Assembly (NCBI GenBank): GCA_902765225.1 | Contig: CACWYV010000001.1 | Span: 248,001 to 312,000, forward strand | Origin: Candidatus Avelusimicrobium intestinale | Lineage (GTDB): Bacteria > Elusimicrobiota > Elusimicrobia > Elusimicrobiales > Elusimicrobiaceae | Length of the DNA stretch: 64,000 nucleotides | Direction: 5' to 3' | Part shown: piece by piece, positions 16,772-25,336 of the stretch | How positions within the stretch are numbered: the stretch's first letter is position 1 | Layout of the letters: each line of letters opens with the position of its first letter | The notes under the pieces: model-generated | Database searches by the model: none | What the model was told of the DNA's origin: nothing | What the model saw: the letters and a program-made list of their open reading frames with translations, nothing else | Position numbers and translations under genes: made by a program

Positions 16772-17821
16772 TTATTTGTTTAACTTATACTTTCGTGCTC
16801 TTTTGGAAGGATCCGCTACTACCACAAACCCTTGTCGTACCCATTTTTGGAGTAGCTGTCTAGCCGTCCTTCCGGCAAAGTGGAACAATTCTTCTATATC
16901 CCTAGACGTGATAAACTCGTTCTTTTCAAAGAGTACCAATGCTTGTTTTTGGCGTGCATCCAATGCGTTAATATTTTTGCTTTGGTCTTTTGCGGTGCTA
17001 TGTGCCTGTAAGTGCTTTTGTACGCTTTGGAACGAATAGAGCATACCGGACACAAAAAACTCAATCCAGCCGGTTATATCGGCCTCGGCGCGACCCATAT
17101 AATAGTTATGTGAGGGCCCAACCGCAAGCGCATTATAATAATCTTGTAAATGTTGGTAGTAGTATTCTTCCAGGTTATAAATACCCTTTAAGTCATAGCC
17201 GCCCTGGTGCAGAATAAGCGTGGTCAAAATACGTGCTGTTCTGCCGTTTCCATCATAATAGGGGTGTATAGTTACAAACTGATAATGGGCAATAGCCGCT
17301 ACAATAGGGATAGGCAATGTATGGGTGCTTTCGTTAATCCACTCTATAAGCCCGGTCATTAGTGGGCCTACGTCTTTGGCTTCCGGCGGCATATATACAA
17401 TCGTACCCGTTTGGGCATCTACTACCGAGTTTTGTTCCGTGCGGTACTGAGTAGGTGTATTTTTGCCAATAATGAGGCCATGTAGGAGTTGGATATTTGA
17501 TTCCGTAACGATATGCTTTTTAGCCAGTACAGCCACTTCATCCAAAGCATTAAAATACCCCTTAACTTCCTTTTCATCCCGTTCTCGGCCCTGAATGGCT
17601 TGCCCTTTTAATACTTCACGCACTTCCCGTTCCGTTAAGCGATTACCCTCAATGACTGTGGAATAATGTGTGGTAACAATGCGGGATGTCTCTTTGAGCC
17701 CGGCCAGGACTTTGGGCGTTAATGGCATACCCTTGACCTGCTCTTTGATTTGGTCTATTTTATAGAGCTTTTCAAGGATAGACTTTGTAATTTGATAATT
17801 TGGATGAAATGTTATTGGCAT
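16772..17821 (-). CDS. Fic-domain AMP/NMP transferase with C-terminal winged helix
   Basis: Fic enzymes transfer AMP or other nucleotide moieties to target hydroxyl groups. The protein (about 349 aa from ATG 17821) has the active-site motif HPYYDGNGRTAR near residue 190 and an N-terminal inhibitory motif STVIEGNRL near residue 55 ((S/T)xxxE(G/N)), so it is a class II self-inhibited Fic protein. The last 75 residues look like a winged helix (FITSRDIEELFHFAGRTARQLLQKWVRQGFV). ATG 17821 is preferred over GTG 17833, because AGGAG overlaps the GTG. It has its own promoter at 17848-17877 and may regulate itself. Confidence 0.9.
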   Translation of the reverse strand: MPITFHPNYQITKSILEKLYKIDQIKEQVKGMPLTPKVLAGLKETSRIVTTHYSTVIEGNRLTEREVREVLKGQAIQGRERDEKEVKGYFNALDEVAVLAKKHIVTESNIQLLHGLIIGKNTPTQYRTEQNSVVDAQTGTIVYMPPEAKDVGPLMTGLIEWINESTHTLPIPIVAAIAHYQFVTIHPYYDGNGRTARILTTLILHQGGYDLKGIYNLEEYYYQHLQDYYNALAVGPSHNYYMGRAEADITGWIEFFVSGMLYSFQSVQKHLQAHSTAKDQSKNINALDARQKQALVLFEKNEFITSRDIEELFHFAGRTARQLLQKWVRQGFVVVADPSKRARKYKLNK

Positions 17822-17847
17822 ATATATTGGCACTCCTGTATGCCATT

Positions 17848-17877
17848 ATTATGCCATTAAAAAGACAGGGGTGTCAA
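17848..17877 (-). promoter_or_regulatory. Promoter of the fic gene with 11-bp direct repeat
   Basis: Minus-strand -35 TTGACA (plus 17872-17877), 18-nt spacer, -10 CATAAT (plus 17848-17853). TGGCATA occurs twice at an 11-bp spacing across the -10 and again inverted (TATGCCA) at the start codon, a plausible operator. Confidence 0.65.
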
Positions 17878-17912
17878 GGAATTATTATAAAATTTTAACA
17901 TAGAAGTAAAAT

Positions 17913-17937
17913 GCCCCCAAGTTTTAGACTTGGGGGC
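17913..17937 (-). terminator. Terminator of the GIY-YIG gene
   Basis: 9-bp stem GCCCCCAAG/CTTGGGGGC with a 7-nt loop; followed on the minus strand by ATTTTACTT. It separates the GIY-YIG gene from the fic promoter. Confidence 0.75.
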
Positions 17938-17944
17938 GGGATTG

Positions 17945-18268
17945 CTAGCGTTTACCACATAGATTTTCGTTCCCATAGTAAGCACGGATTCCGTGTTCTA
18001 CTTGCAAACGATTTTCTAGCGAGGTGTAAGGCATATAGTGAACGTAAAATTCAATATAACCTTGCTTGCTTTTTAGCCATTGATCTTTTCTGTCGTGGTT
18101 TTGGATTCTGTCTTGAAGTCCACCACTTTCTCCAACATCTAACAGATAACGTTCTCCATTAAAACGCCGATCAACTACGGCATAAATGCCAGAAAGGTTT
18201 TTGATACTTTCTGGTGTAAGAGGACCTTCAAAAACATATGAAGATCCGTTTGTACTACTAATTTTCAT
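17945..18268 (-). CDS. Small GIY-YIG superfamily protein
   Basis: About 107 aa. LSGIYAVV at residue about 30 and YLLDVGESGGLQDRI about 15 residues later match the GIY and YIG strands with the following Arg-containing helix; a Glu (VEHGIRAYYG) near residue 95 would be the metal ligand. Single-domain GIY-YIG proteins are nucleases or nuclease-like; the substrate here is unknown. ATG 18268 is used; GTG 18280 is the alternative. A GATAAT hexamer ends 4 nt before ATG, so this may be another short-leader message. It is the middle gene of a three-gene leftward cluster with fic and the small wHTH-like gene. Confidence 0.7.
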   Translation of the reverse strand: MKISSTNGSSYVFEGPLTPESIKNLSGIYAVVDRRFNGERYLLDVGESGGLQDRIQNHDRKDQWLKSKQGYIEFYVHYMPYTSLENRLQVEHGIRAYYGNENLCGKR

Positions 18269-18280
18269 TTTTATTATCAC

Positions 18281-18461
18281 TTTGTTATACTTTTAAGGGC
18301 GTGAACCTTAAAAGGGTTGAGAAAGTGGGAAGGAAATGATATACTTTAATATATAGTAAGCTATATTTCATAAGCCACTTTCTTTGGAAACTGACTTGTG
18401 AAACAAGTAGCTTCCGTATTAAAGGGTGCGGACTGCTGCAACAGTTCGTGCCCTATTAAAT
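18281..18461 (+). ncRNA. Candidate small structured RNA
   Basis: This 181-nt gap has no gene but three hairpins: AGAAAGTGG pairing with CCACTTTCT over about 50 nt, ACTTGT-gaa-ACAAGT, and a 13-pair stem at 18423-18435/18442-18454 with a 6-nt loop. The last stem has three G-U pairs that are valid only in plus-strand RNA and would be A-C mismatches on the minus strand. It could instead act as a rough terminator for the leftward gene ending at 18462. Confidence 0.4.
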
Positions 18462-18773
18462 TTAGTGGTGATTTTCTTCTAGCCACTTTGGCGTGGCATA
18501 GAATCCTTTCCGGTGCGGGATTGGTTGGATCCTTTTTGCCAAAACCAATCTGCGTACGGCAGCACCTACTAAACGTCTTTGGATTTCTTTTTCTGTTTTT
18601 CTATAAAGAGCTACCCAAAGTTCGTTGATAGAGGCCGCTCCTTCGAATTGAGTTTCTAAGAGGTCAAAAAGGACTTCATCACGGTCGTTTTGTTGAGCTC
18701 GTTTCAGTTCTTTGACCATGAACTCGGGTAAATCTTGCAAGTCATACCGCTTGCCGAGGTTTTCTGTTGTCAT
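18462..18773 (-). CDS. Small winged-helix-like protein of unknown function
   Basis: 103 aa from ATG 18773, chosen because GAGGAGA lies 6 nt upstream; the in-frame ATG at 18812 would overlap the promoter. I do not recognise the family. The charged N-terminal half is helical (DLPEFMVKELKRAQQNDRDEVLFDLLETQFEG), and the C-terminal half (ELWVALYRKTEKEIQRRLVGAAVRRLVLAKRIQPIPHRKGFYA) resembles a winged-helix recognition unit. It could be the regulator of the leftward cluster. Confidence 0.6.
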   Translation of the reverse strand: MTTENLGKRYDLQDLPEFMVKELKRAQQNDRDEVLFDLLETQFEGAASINELWVALYRKTEKEIQRRLVGAAVRRLVLAKRIQPIPHRKGFYATPKWLEENHH

Positions 18774-18793
18774 AAGCTTCTCCTCTATTAAAG

Positions 18794-18822
18794 AGTATAG
18801 CAAAAAATACAAAATAATGCAA
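18794..18822 (-). promoter_or_regulatory. Promoter of the small wHTH-like gene
   Basis: -35 TTGCAT (plus 18817-18822), 17-nt spacer, -10 TATACT (plus 18794-18799), followed by an AGGAG site and the ATG at 18773. Confidence 0.7.
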
Positions 18823-19335
18823 CTACTTTTGCTTTTTTAGCGTAAAAAGTGTGAAAAAACGAGTATTGAAGTGTGCAGAATCTGCGATTTTAATTGTTTT
18901 TAAGACGTTTTCCGCACTACAGCTCCATTTTCTCCCACTCGATACGCTATATCTTGGTATTAAGATCTTCAATCAGCAGTTCCTAGGGGCCTTTGCCATT
19001 CCAACACAGTCTACAGATTTGTTTCCTTTTAGAAGAGTTCTGATCCTGTTTGGGTAATTACGGATTGTATAATCTATTCAATGTAGTTCACCAAAAATAT
19101 AAATATAAGAACTCGGATTTAAATTCAAGGAACATCACATCTACCGTTTTTTATCCATGTTTAATTCTCTTTTTCTTACTTTTTTATTCTTTAAAAGTTT
19201 TTATTTATTCTTTTTATTTGTTTTTTAAAAGTGATTCACGCTTATTTATTAATATTGTGATGTTTTTATTTAAAATGTGAATCTCTTAAACGCGATGTGA
19301 AGAATCCGTGGACTTATCGGTTGTTATCATTTTAA
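18823..19335. other. AT-rich intergenic stretch without recognised gene
   Basis: About 510 nt with short open frames of no recognisable family. The right half (19130-19260) is a T-rich strand with long pyrimidine runs. No strong terminator or promoter was found. The left half may be decayed coding sequence on the minus strand, but I could not assign it. Confidence 0.4.
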
Positions 19336-19779
19336 TCAGTACAGGGTTTTCGTTCCTCCATCATAGAGAACGGCATGTCCAGCTTTAATCAACTCTTTCC
19401 CTAAACTTTCGCCATTTACATCGACATCACAAAGTAGCCGGAAATACTTATCTCGTCCACAATTGTACAATAGAATTTTACCGCTTTTAAGGAAGCGTTC
19501 ACTATATTCCTTGGCTTGTTTGGCTCGAGCTTTCGTTTCTGCCGTTCCGCCTTTCATTTCGGGGCAATCTACTCTCCTGACGCGAACGGAAATATATTTG
19601 CAGAAAACCTCAATATTGCAAGAGGGGATATCTACGTAAAACGTATCTCCGTCATATACGGATATCAAGGATACGTTGTCAAAATTTGCCATATCTTTTT
19701 GCTGGCTTGCGCTTATATGTGCACAGCTGGCTAATAACAGTACGCAAGTTAGCATAAGTGATATTTTACCTATAGTCAT
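19336..19779 (-). CDS. Thermonuclease (SNase)-family lipoprotein
   Basis: The 147-aa protein begins with a lipoprotein signal (lipobox LLASC near residue 19) and then an SNase fold. The segments VYDGDTFYVDIP, SVRVRRVDCPE and RDKYFRLLCDV supply Asp, Arg, Asp, Glu and Arg residues at the places used for Ca2+ binding and catalysis in staphylococcal nuclease. It therefore probably degrades nucleic acid outside the cytoplasm while tethered to a membrane. AAGGAGG precedes the ATG. The 21-bp element at 19821-19841 lies upstream. Confidence 0.85.
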   Translation of the reverse strand: MTIGKISLMLTCVLLLASCAHISASQQKDMANFDNVSLISVYDGDTFYVDIPSCNIEVFCKYISVRVRRVDCPEMKGGTAETKARAKQAKEYSERFLKSGKILLYNCGRDKYFRLLCDVDVNGESLGKELIKAGHAVLYDGGTKTLY

Positions 19780-19820
19780 AATGCCTCCTTAAATCTGTAT
19801 CATTCCTAAACATATTGCTA

Positions 19821-19841
19821 ATCTGGCATTTTTTGACAATT
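19821..19841 (-). promoter_or_regulatory. 21-bp conserved cargo-gene element, copy 1
   Basis: Read on the minus strand it contains TTGTCAAAAAATGCCAGAT and lies about 40 nt upstream of the nuclease lipoprotein ATG. It matches copies at 24921-24941 and 25904-25924 with one or two differences. On the plus strand the same bases supply the TTGACA -35 of the FHA-like gene, so one site could control both divergent genes. Confidence 0.65.
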
Positions 19842-19863
19842 AGTATTGGAAATAAGATACAAT
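19833..19863 (+). promoter_or_regulatory. Promoter of the FHA-like/kinase pair
   Basis: -35 TTGACA (19833-19838) and -10 TACAAT (19858-19863) with a 19-nt spacer. The -10 ends 9 nt before ATG 19873 and there is no Shine-Dalgarno. Confidence 0.55.
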
Positions 19864-19872
19864 GAAATTATT

Positions 19873-21708
19873 ATGAATTTAGCCATACCCACAAAACGAG
19901 ATTTTCAGGAAGATCGCAAGCAAGCAGAATATGCTCTGTTAGAGTATGTTGCATTGATGGTATTCCCATGCAATAAGGAGAGCGATGAAAGGGCTTCCCG
20001 GTTTTGTGAATTATGGCAAAGTGGCTCTATCGACTTGCATGAATTTTGGGGTAAATACGGCGAAATTAGCGAACATGAAAGAGAGTTTGCGGACTTTTGC
20101 GTATCCAAGATAGGGAAAGGCGAAGATTGGGAACAAGGCCCACAAGCGGGAGTTGTTTCGGATGATGTCCCCGATAGAGAAGGCAAATCAGGTAACGAAG
20201 AAGTAGATGCGGAATTACCGCAAGAGACCACAAATGTGGATGATTTTATAGGAAAGTTAAAGGAATTTTTATCGTCATTGCCGAGCAGCACCTTTAACAA
20301 ATTTTTAGTATTTTTCCTGTCCACTCACAACTTTATAGTTGTAAATGCAGCCAAATCTCCCTCTGACATGCCCAAAGAAGTCCAAAATAGCATGCCGGCT
20401 CAAGGCGGACATTTGTCCTATGAAACCAAAAGACTGCACTTAGAACGACTATATCCTTTTTGGGCTTGTTTGGATCGGATTTTAGGTAATAAATACATTT
20501 TGTCTGATCAAAAAATCCAGCAACAACAATACGGGAGACTGTACAAAGCGGCTCATATTACCAATTCAAGCCGCGAGAAGAAAAAACTGGTACAAATTAT
20601 AAGTTCTTTTTTTGATAAGTTCCCTGGTCAATTTGAGGAGTTACAAGAGCCAATTATACAGTCCATTATGCGTGCTCCGTTGCAAACAAGACTGCAGGAT
20701 TTGCCCAAACAGGCAATAAGCCGCAGAGATCAAATGCATATCATATTGCCGGAAGTATTTAAGGGGTGTTCTCAATACGATAAAGAGCGACTACTCCTGA
20801 TAAGAAATGAATTTATTAAAACTGAAAAAGCGGCTGTAGGTGATGCTTATTTGGAACATAGACGAACCTGTGCCAAGTGTAAGCAAGCTGAAGAATCCAT
20901 GCGCGAAGTGATGGAATATCGCTATGGTCGCTTGCAAGAAATAATGAATAAGCCGATTTATCCTGTCCATAAACCCAATAACGGACAAATAAGCGCTACA
21001 ACTCCCCAAGAATTAGTGCAATATTACGAAGAACGCTATAAGAAAATTCCCTGCGAATTACACAAATGTTATTTGACGTTAGCATGCAAACGAAATGGCG
21101 AAATTGAAAAAGCTAATGCTTTGCTGATGTCTAATGAAACTATTGCCCCTGCTACAAATCCAACTATGGGAACAGTTATATCTGTATATTGTGCTTGTGG
21201 CAAAGAAGATGAATATCACTTGAATGCGTTGCGTTCCCCTAAAATTGCTATTGGGCGGTTAGATGAAGAAGATCCACTGGATATTCCGCAAATTAATGTG
21301 TGCCAACCGGATGGCCTGGCTATGTCGCGCGACATGTTAACGTTTGAATATCAGGCAAACAGGCAAGATTGGTTGGTGCACCCCAAAAAAGAACAAGAGG
21401 GGAATTTGTGGTTTTTGTCCCAAGATAAGTTGTTTAATTTATTAGACAGGCAAATTGGCACTGCCGGAGAGCTGAATGTTGATTTTGCGGAAAGTTTTGA
21501 ACCGCTAACGCGTGATATTTGGCTATCGGACATTGCCGGGATCGGAGTGTTTTGGGAAGGATCGGTATTGTTTGCAGGGCAATTGTTAAAAGGAGCAAAG
21601 CACCCCTTGTTAGGGCGGCTGCCGACAGGATGGTACATAGAAGTAAAGGCACAACGCCGCAGCAAAACTATTATGAAGAGCTTTGCCGAGAGATCATTTG
21701 TAGAGTAA
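19873..21708 (+). CDS. Unknown protein with C-terminal FHA-like segment, partner of the kinase
   Basis: A 611-aa protein I do not recognise overall. The N-terminal 110 residues are helical and acidic, the middle part has CAKCKQ and a CACGKE segment that could bind zinc, and residues about 455-520 resemble an FHA phosphothreonine-binding domain (IAIGRLDEED, LDIPQINV, AMSRDMLTFEYQ: the GR, polar and SR positions). ATG 19873 is preferred over the TTG at 19846, which overlaps the promoter. The kinase gene starts 3 nt after its stop, so the two proteins are probably co-translated and may form a kinase-reader pair. Confidence 0.6.
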   Translation: MNLAIPTKRDFQEDRKQAEYALLEYVALMVFPCNKESDERASRFCELWQSGSIDLHEFWGKYGEISEHEREFADFCVSKIGKGEDWEQGPQAGVVSDDVPDREGKSGNEEVDAELPQETTNVDDFIGKLKEFLSSLPSSTFNKFLVFFLSTHNFIVVNAAKSPSDMPKEVQNSMPAQGGHLSYETKRLHLERLYPFWACLDRILGNKYILSDQKIQQQQYGRLYKAAHITNSSREKKKLVQIISSFFDKFPGQFEELQEPIIQSIMRAPLQTRLQDLPKQAISRRDQMHIILPEVFKGCSQYDKERLLLIRNEFIKTEKAAVGDAYLEHRRTCAKCKQAEESMREVMEYRYGRLQEIMNKPIYPVHKPNNGQISATTPQELVQYYEERYKKIPCELHKCYLTLACKRNGEIEKANALLMSNETIAPATNPTMGTVISVYCACGKEDEYHLNALRSPKIAIGRLDEEDPLDIPQINVCQPDGLAMSRDMLTFEYQANRQDWLVHPKKEQEGNLWFLSQDKLFNLLDRQIGTAGELNVDFAESFEPLTRDIWLSDIAGIGVFWEGSVLFAGQLLKGAKHPLLGRLPTGWYIEVKAQRRSKTIMKSFAERSFVE

Positions 21709-21711
21709 ATT

Positions 21712-24700
21712 ATGCCTAAAACTCAATATATACAACAAAAAGAAAAATCACAGCCCTTGTTTATGAAGCGCGGGGATATCTTGTCTGAATTTTTTGAAAT
21801 ATCCGACAGAGCCCGCGAAGGTGGTATGGGAGATGTGTTTTTCTGCCGAGATAAACGGGATAATAAGTTTTATGTATTAAAGACCTTTCAGGAAATTAAA
21901 GAAGGCAAAGATAATAATTTAAGAAATTTTGATAAAGAGGCCATGGCTTCTCTTCAAATACCGCGCCTCCCCTATGTGGTATATACCAAAACTCTTATTG
22001 CAGACGGGACAAGACAATATTTGGTGATGGATTTTGTTGGAAAACAACCCCGTAGTTTGGAAGAACCAGTACAAGGCGAAACCCTCGCACGTGTCTTGAA
22101 AAGCACTAAAATAGAGTACAAACAAGCGTTAATCTGGGCGATTGAATTCTGTAGGGGTATGCAGAATTTGCATAAACATGGTATTGCTGTGCATAAAGAT
22201 ATTAAGTTGGATAATATTTTGCTGGCGCCTGATAACAGTATCTGTATTACGGATTTTGGTCTATCTGTATTGAATAAAAAAGGAGGAACAAAAGGATATT
22301 TTCCTCCTGAATATGATGAATCTTCCGAATTAACAGAGCAAAGCGATATTTATTCCTTCGGAATTGTTTTATATCAACTATTTTTCAATACCTGTTCGGT
22401 CACAATAAACCAAGAACTTGTTGATAAAAATATTTTGTTGAAGCAATGCTTAAAGAATAATCCGAAAGAACGCTATCAGCATTTTTCTGATTTAGAAAAA
22501 GACTTAAAAAAAGAATTAAAACAAAAATTTCCCGAATATAAACTACAAAATATGCCGCGTTTGACTATGACTGCGGATGATTATTTCGGGAAAGGTTTAG
22601 GATTGTATGTTTTAACTTTAGGATTAAGACAAGATAAGGAATTACACCCTCTTCCGCTGGCAGAGAAATTGCTCGGTAAATCTATAAAATTAAACCCTTA
22701 CCATGCAGCTGCTTATTATTATCGAGCTCGTGTTATATCAGAAGAACACCCTTTTGCAGGATATTATGTCAGTATGAAAGATAAGCGATTTATTCCTGAT
22801 AGTTCGGAAAAACGAGCAATTCAAAGAATTCAATCAGATGAAAAATATGCCCAGCAATATAGCGCATTGTACGCTAATTTAATAGAACTGGAACATTATG
22901 CTAAACAGCACGAAGACCCATATATTCAACCGAATGATGACATCTTTTTAAAAACATATATAAAACATTCTCGCAGACATCCGCGCGATCCATATTTACA
23001 TAACAATTTAGGGGTTTTTGAAGAATATACAAAACATTATAACGAAGCGATAAATCATCTAACAAAAGCTATTAAATTATTACCAAATTACGCTATAGCA
23101 TATGCCAATAGAGCCTCCGTGTATTTGTTACTAAATCAAGAGAAAAAAGCATTAAAAGATTGCGCTAAATATACACAATTACGGCAGGGGAACAAATCTT
23201 TTATTCCGCCTACTTTGTTTTATGGAATTTATGTGAGAATTTTTCGTCGATACTGTTGGAACAAAGAATATAAAAAAGCATACGCTTGGTATGAGAAACA
23301 TTTAGATCTATTCCCTAAGTTAAATCCAGAACAAAGAAGAAAAATGTTAAACAGAGTACGTTTCCAAATACAATATCATCGTTTAACTCATTTGTCGTCT
23401 AAGTATGATAAAAAAGAAATTCTTAAAGAGTATAGAGAACTGTGGAAATTATACAAACAAATTCAACAAGAGAAAATTGAAATCAAAAAAGAAGATTGGT
23501 TTAGCGCGGAAGAAAAACAAAGTTTGCAAATTAGTAATTGTGGATTTCCTACAAAACCCAATATGCGCCCTATATTTTTTAGGCGTATTTGTATTGAACA
23601 TCCGAGTGCGCCTATTCTAAATGAAATGGGATATTATGTCGCTGGTTGGGGGAGAAATGATATCCCCGAGGAAGGTGTTTCCGGAGCGCATTTCCCAGAA
23701 AAAGCCATTCCGTATTTTGATCGAGCTATTGAAGCGGATAGAACCTATGCGCCTGCTTATTATAATAGGGCTCGCGCTTATCAAGAATGTAACGAATATG
23801 CTAAAGCGATATCTGACTATACCACAGCACTTAAGTTGGCCCCAGAACAAGCATATTCCGACTCAACCAGATGTGAGTATTATATGGATCGCATATGTAA
23901 TCTAATAGATGGTAACGATGGGAGTTTTCGAGATGGGCAGCGTTGGATTGATATGATGGAAAGCGGCGATATTCTATCTATGAGGATTAAGGAACAGTAT
24001 TCTAGTCATTATATTGGCGCTCATCTAATAGTTGATAAGGAAGTTGATATTGAGTATCCCCATAAGCCGCACATTTATAAACTTATATTAAATAAGGCAA
24101 AGTTTTATTTCAGGGCAACTCGGTACGAAAAAGCTTTGTATTATTTGCAGAAATTAGGAAGATTCGAAGATGCACCGAAATTGTATGTTCAAAAAGGTAC
24201 TTGCTTTTATAAATTAGGCCAATATCAAGAAGCATTAAAATGCTTTTTAAATATAAATACAGATAAAGAAGATCGTAAAACCATTATGTGTTCCAATGCG
24301 AATATTGCTTTATGTCATGCTAAGTTGGGAAATACAGAACAAGAAAAAGTACATTTGAACAAAGCCTTCAACGATTTTTTTATAACTATGGGCCTTGCCC
24401 AAGATCCAAATCTTAGGGAAGGTATTGTCAAGGCAACAGGTCGACGCGTATTAATGGAAAAGACAGATAAAGGATATGTTAGGGCCAATCTTGATAAAAA
24501 ATTTTATCAACAAGTGTCCAGTTACTTTGAGTCTTGTTACAAACAATGTTTAGTTAAAAATAAATTATTTAACATTGTCATGCCCGTAGATATGGTTGAT
24601 ATGATTTTTCTTGACAATGCATATTATCAGCGTGCAGAATGTTATTTCGCTTTAAAAAATTATGCTGCCGCTCTGGCTGATTACACAAAGATTTTGCAAT

Positions 24701-24810
24701 CGTATTATCCATTCCCCTCGGCCTTTATTCCGAAATTTGTATTGCATGTTGAGGAAAAAATAACGACATGCGAGAAAGCATTAAAAATAGCGCCTACAAA
24801 GAAATCTTAG
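21712..24810 (+). CDS. Ser/Thr protein kinase with TPR repeats
   Basis: A 1032-aa protein. The N-terminal kinase domain (about residues 28-270) has a GGMGDVFF glycine loop, Lys57 in VLKTF, the catalytic HKDIKLDN loop (Asp163, with HRD changed to HKD), DFG at 181-183 and PPEY in place of APE, so it is probably active. The rest is TPR-like: LHNNLGVFEEYTKHYNEAINHLTKAIKLLP, APAYYNRARAYQECNEYAKAISDYTTALKLAP and CFYKLGQYQEALKCF are clear units. No membrane segment is seen. It is coupled to the FHA-like gene and ends at a strong terminator. The coding sequence is AT-rich relative to host genes. Confidence 0.88.
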   Translation: MPKTQYIQQKEKSQPLFMKRGDILSEFFEISDRAREGGMGDVFFCRDKRDNKFYVLKTFQEIKEGKDNNLRNFDKEAMASLQIPRLPYVVYTKTLIADGTRQYLVMDFVGKQPRSLEEPVQGETLARVLKSTKIEYKQALIWAIEFCRGMQNLHKHGIAVHKDIKLDNILLAPDNSICITDFGLSVLNKKGGTKGYFPPEYDESSELTEQSDIYSFGIVLYQLFFNTCSVTINQELVDKNILLKQCLKNNPKERYQHFSDLEKDLKKELKQKFPEYKLQNMPRLTMTADDYFGKGLGLYVLTLGLRQDKELHPLPLAEKLLGKSIKLNPYHAAAYYYRARVISEEHPFAGYYVSMKDKRFIPDSSEKRAIQRIQSDEKYAQQYSALYANLIELEHYAKQHEDPYIQPNDDIFLKTYIKHSRRHPRDPYLHNNLGVFEEYTKHYNEAINHLTKAIKLLPNYAIAYANRASVYLLLNQEKKALKDCAKYTQLRQGNKSFIPPTLFYGIYVRIFRRYCWNKEYKKAYAWYEKHLDLFPKLNPEQRRKMLNRVRFQIQYHRLTHLSSKYDKKEILKEYRELWKLYKQIQQEKIEIKKEDWFSAEEKQSLQISNCGFPTKPNMRPIFFRRICIEHPSAPILNEMGYYVAGWGRNDIPEEGVSGAHFPEKAIPYFDRAIEADRTYAPAYYNRARAYQECNEYAKAISDYTTALKLAPEQAYSDSTRCEYYMDRICNLIDGNDGSFRDGQRWIDMMESGDILSMRIKEQYSSHYIGAHLIVDKEVDIEYPHKPHIYKLILNKAKFYFRATRYEKALYYLQKLGRFEDAPKLYVQKGTCFYKLGQYQEALKCFLNINTDKEDRKTIMCSNANIALCHAKLGNTEQEKVHLNKAFNDFFITMGLAQDPNLREGIVKATGRRVLMEKTDKGYVRANLDKKFYQQVSSYFESCYKQCLVKNKLFNIVMPVDMVDMIFLDNAYYQRAECYFALKNYAAALADYTKILQSYYPFPSAFIPKFVLHVEEKITTCEKALKIAPTKKS

Positions 24811-24850
24811 CTATATACACTTACCTATACAACTGTCAGAGAATGCCCAA

Positions 24851-24874
24851 AAGCCCCTTTAAATGAAGGGGCTT
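24851..24874 (+). terminator. Terminator of the FHA-like/kinase operon
   Basis: Perfect 9-bp stem AAGCCCCTT/AAGGGGCTT with a 6-nt loop, then TCGTATTTTAT. Confidence 0.8.
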
Positions 24875-24920
24875 TCGTATTTTATATGGAAATTCTTTAA
24901 AAATGATTTTTCTATAGATA

Positions 24921-24941
24921 AATTGTCAAAAAACGCCAGAT
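24921..24941 (+). promoter_or_regulatory. 21-bp conserved cargo-gene element, copy 2
   Basis: Contains TTGTCAAAAAACGCCAGAT, located 49 nt upstream of the DUF805 ATG. It is inverted relative to copy 1, so the FHA-like/kinase operon lies between near-perfect 21-bp inverted copies. Confidence 0.65.
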
Positions 24942-24990
24942 ATTTCGCTTTAATGGAAGGACATTTCAAAAAGAATAAAAGGAGAAAATC

Positions 24991-25332
24991 ATGTTTGTAA
25001 ATGCACTGAAATTATTTAGTTGGGAAGGTCGTGTTTGCCGCCGTCAGTACTTGCTGGCATTTATATTGGTAGTTATTGCCGCTACGATACTTGCCGCGGG
25101 TATGGACAATGGAAGAGGCGGAGAAGGCCCAGCACAATTTCTTATGATTTTGGGGCAATTAGCTTTAATTCCCACGCAAATTAAACGTTTGCACGATATC
25201 GGTTGGAGTGGGTGGATAATTTTGTTGGCTCTTGTTCCCGGAATTAACTTGATATTGGGGCTTGGGTTATTTCTCTTCTCCGGCACAAAAGGCCCTAATA
25301 AATACGGAGAAGACCCGCATACCGGTAAATAA
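24991..25332 (+). CDS. DUF805 membrane protein
   Basis: The 113-aa protein has the DUF805 signature positions: WEGRVCRRQYLLAF at the N-terminus, IKRLHDIGWSGWIILL in the middle and GTKGPNKYGEDP at the end, with three hydrophobic helices. The family (YhaH/YhaI) is of unknown function and is often carried on accessory DNA. AGGAG lies 8 nt before ATG. It is alone between two copies of the 21-bp element. Confidence 0.85.
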   Translation: MFVNALKLFSWEGRVCRRQYLLAFILVVIAATILAAGMDNGRGGEGPAQFLMILGQLALIPTQIKRLHDIGWSGWIILLALVPGINLILGLGLFLFSGTKGPNKYGEDPHTGK

Positions 25333-25336
25333 TTTT

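Noticed and set aside
18851-19280. Two short plus-strand frames in the AT-rich stretch
   Set aside because: No ribosome sites, hydrophobic low-complexity ends, no family match.
19821-24941. Transposon bounded by 21-bp inverted repeats
   Set aside because: No transposase inside, no target-site duplication seen, and a third copy at 25904 in front of another gene argues for a regulatory element.
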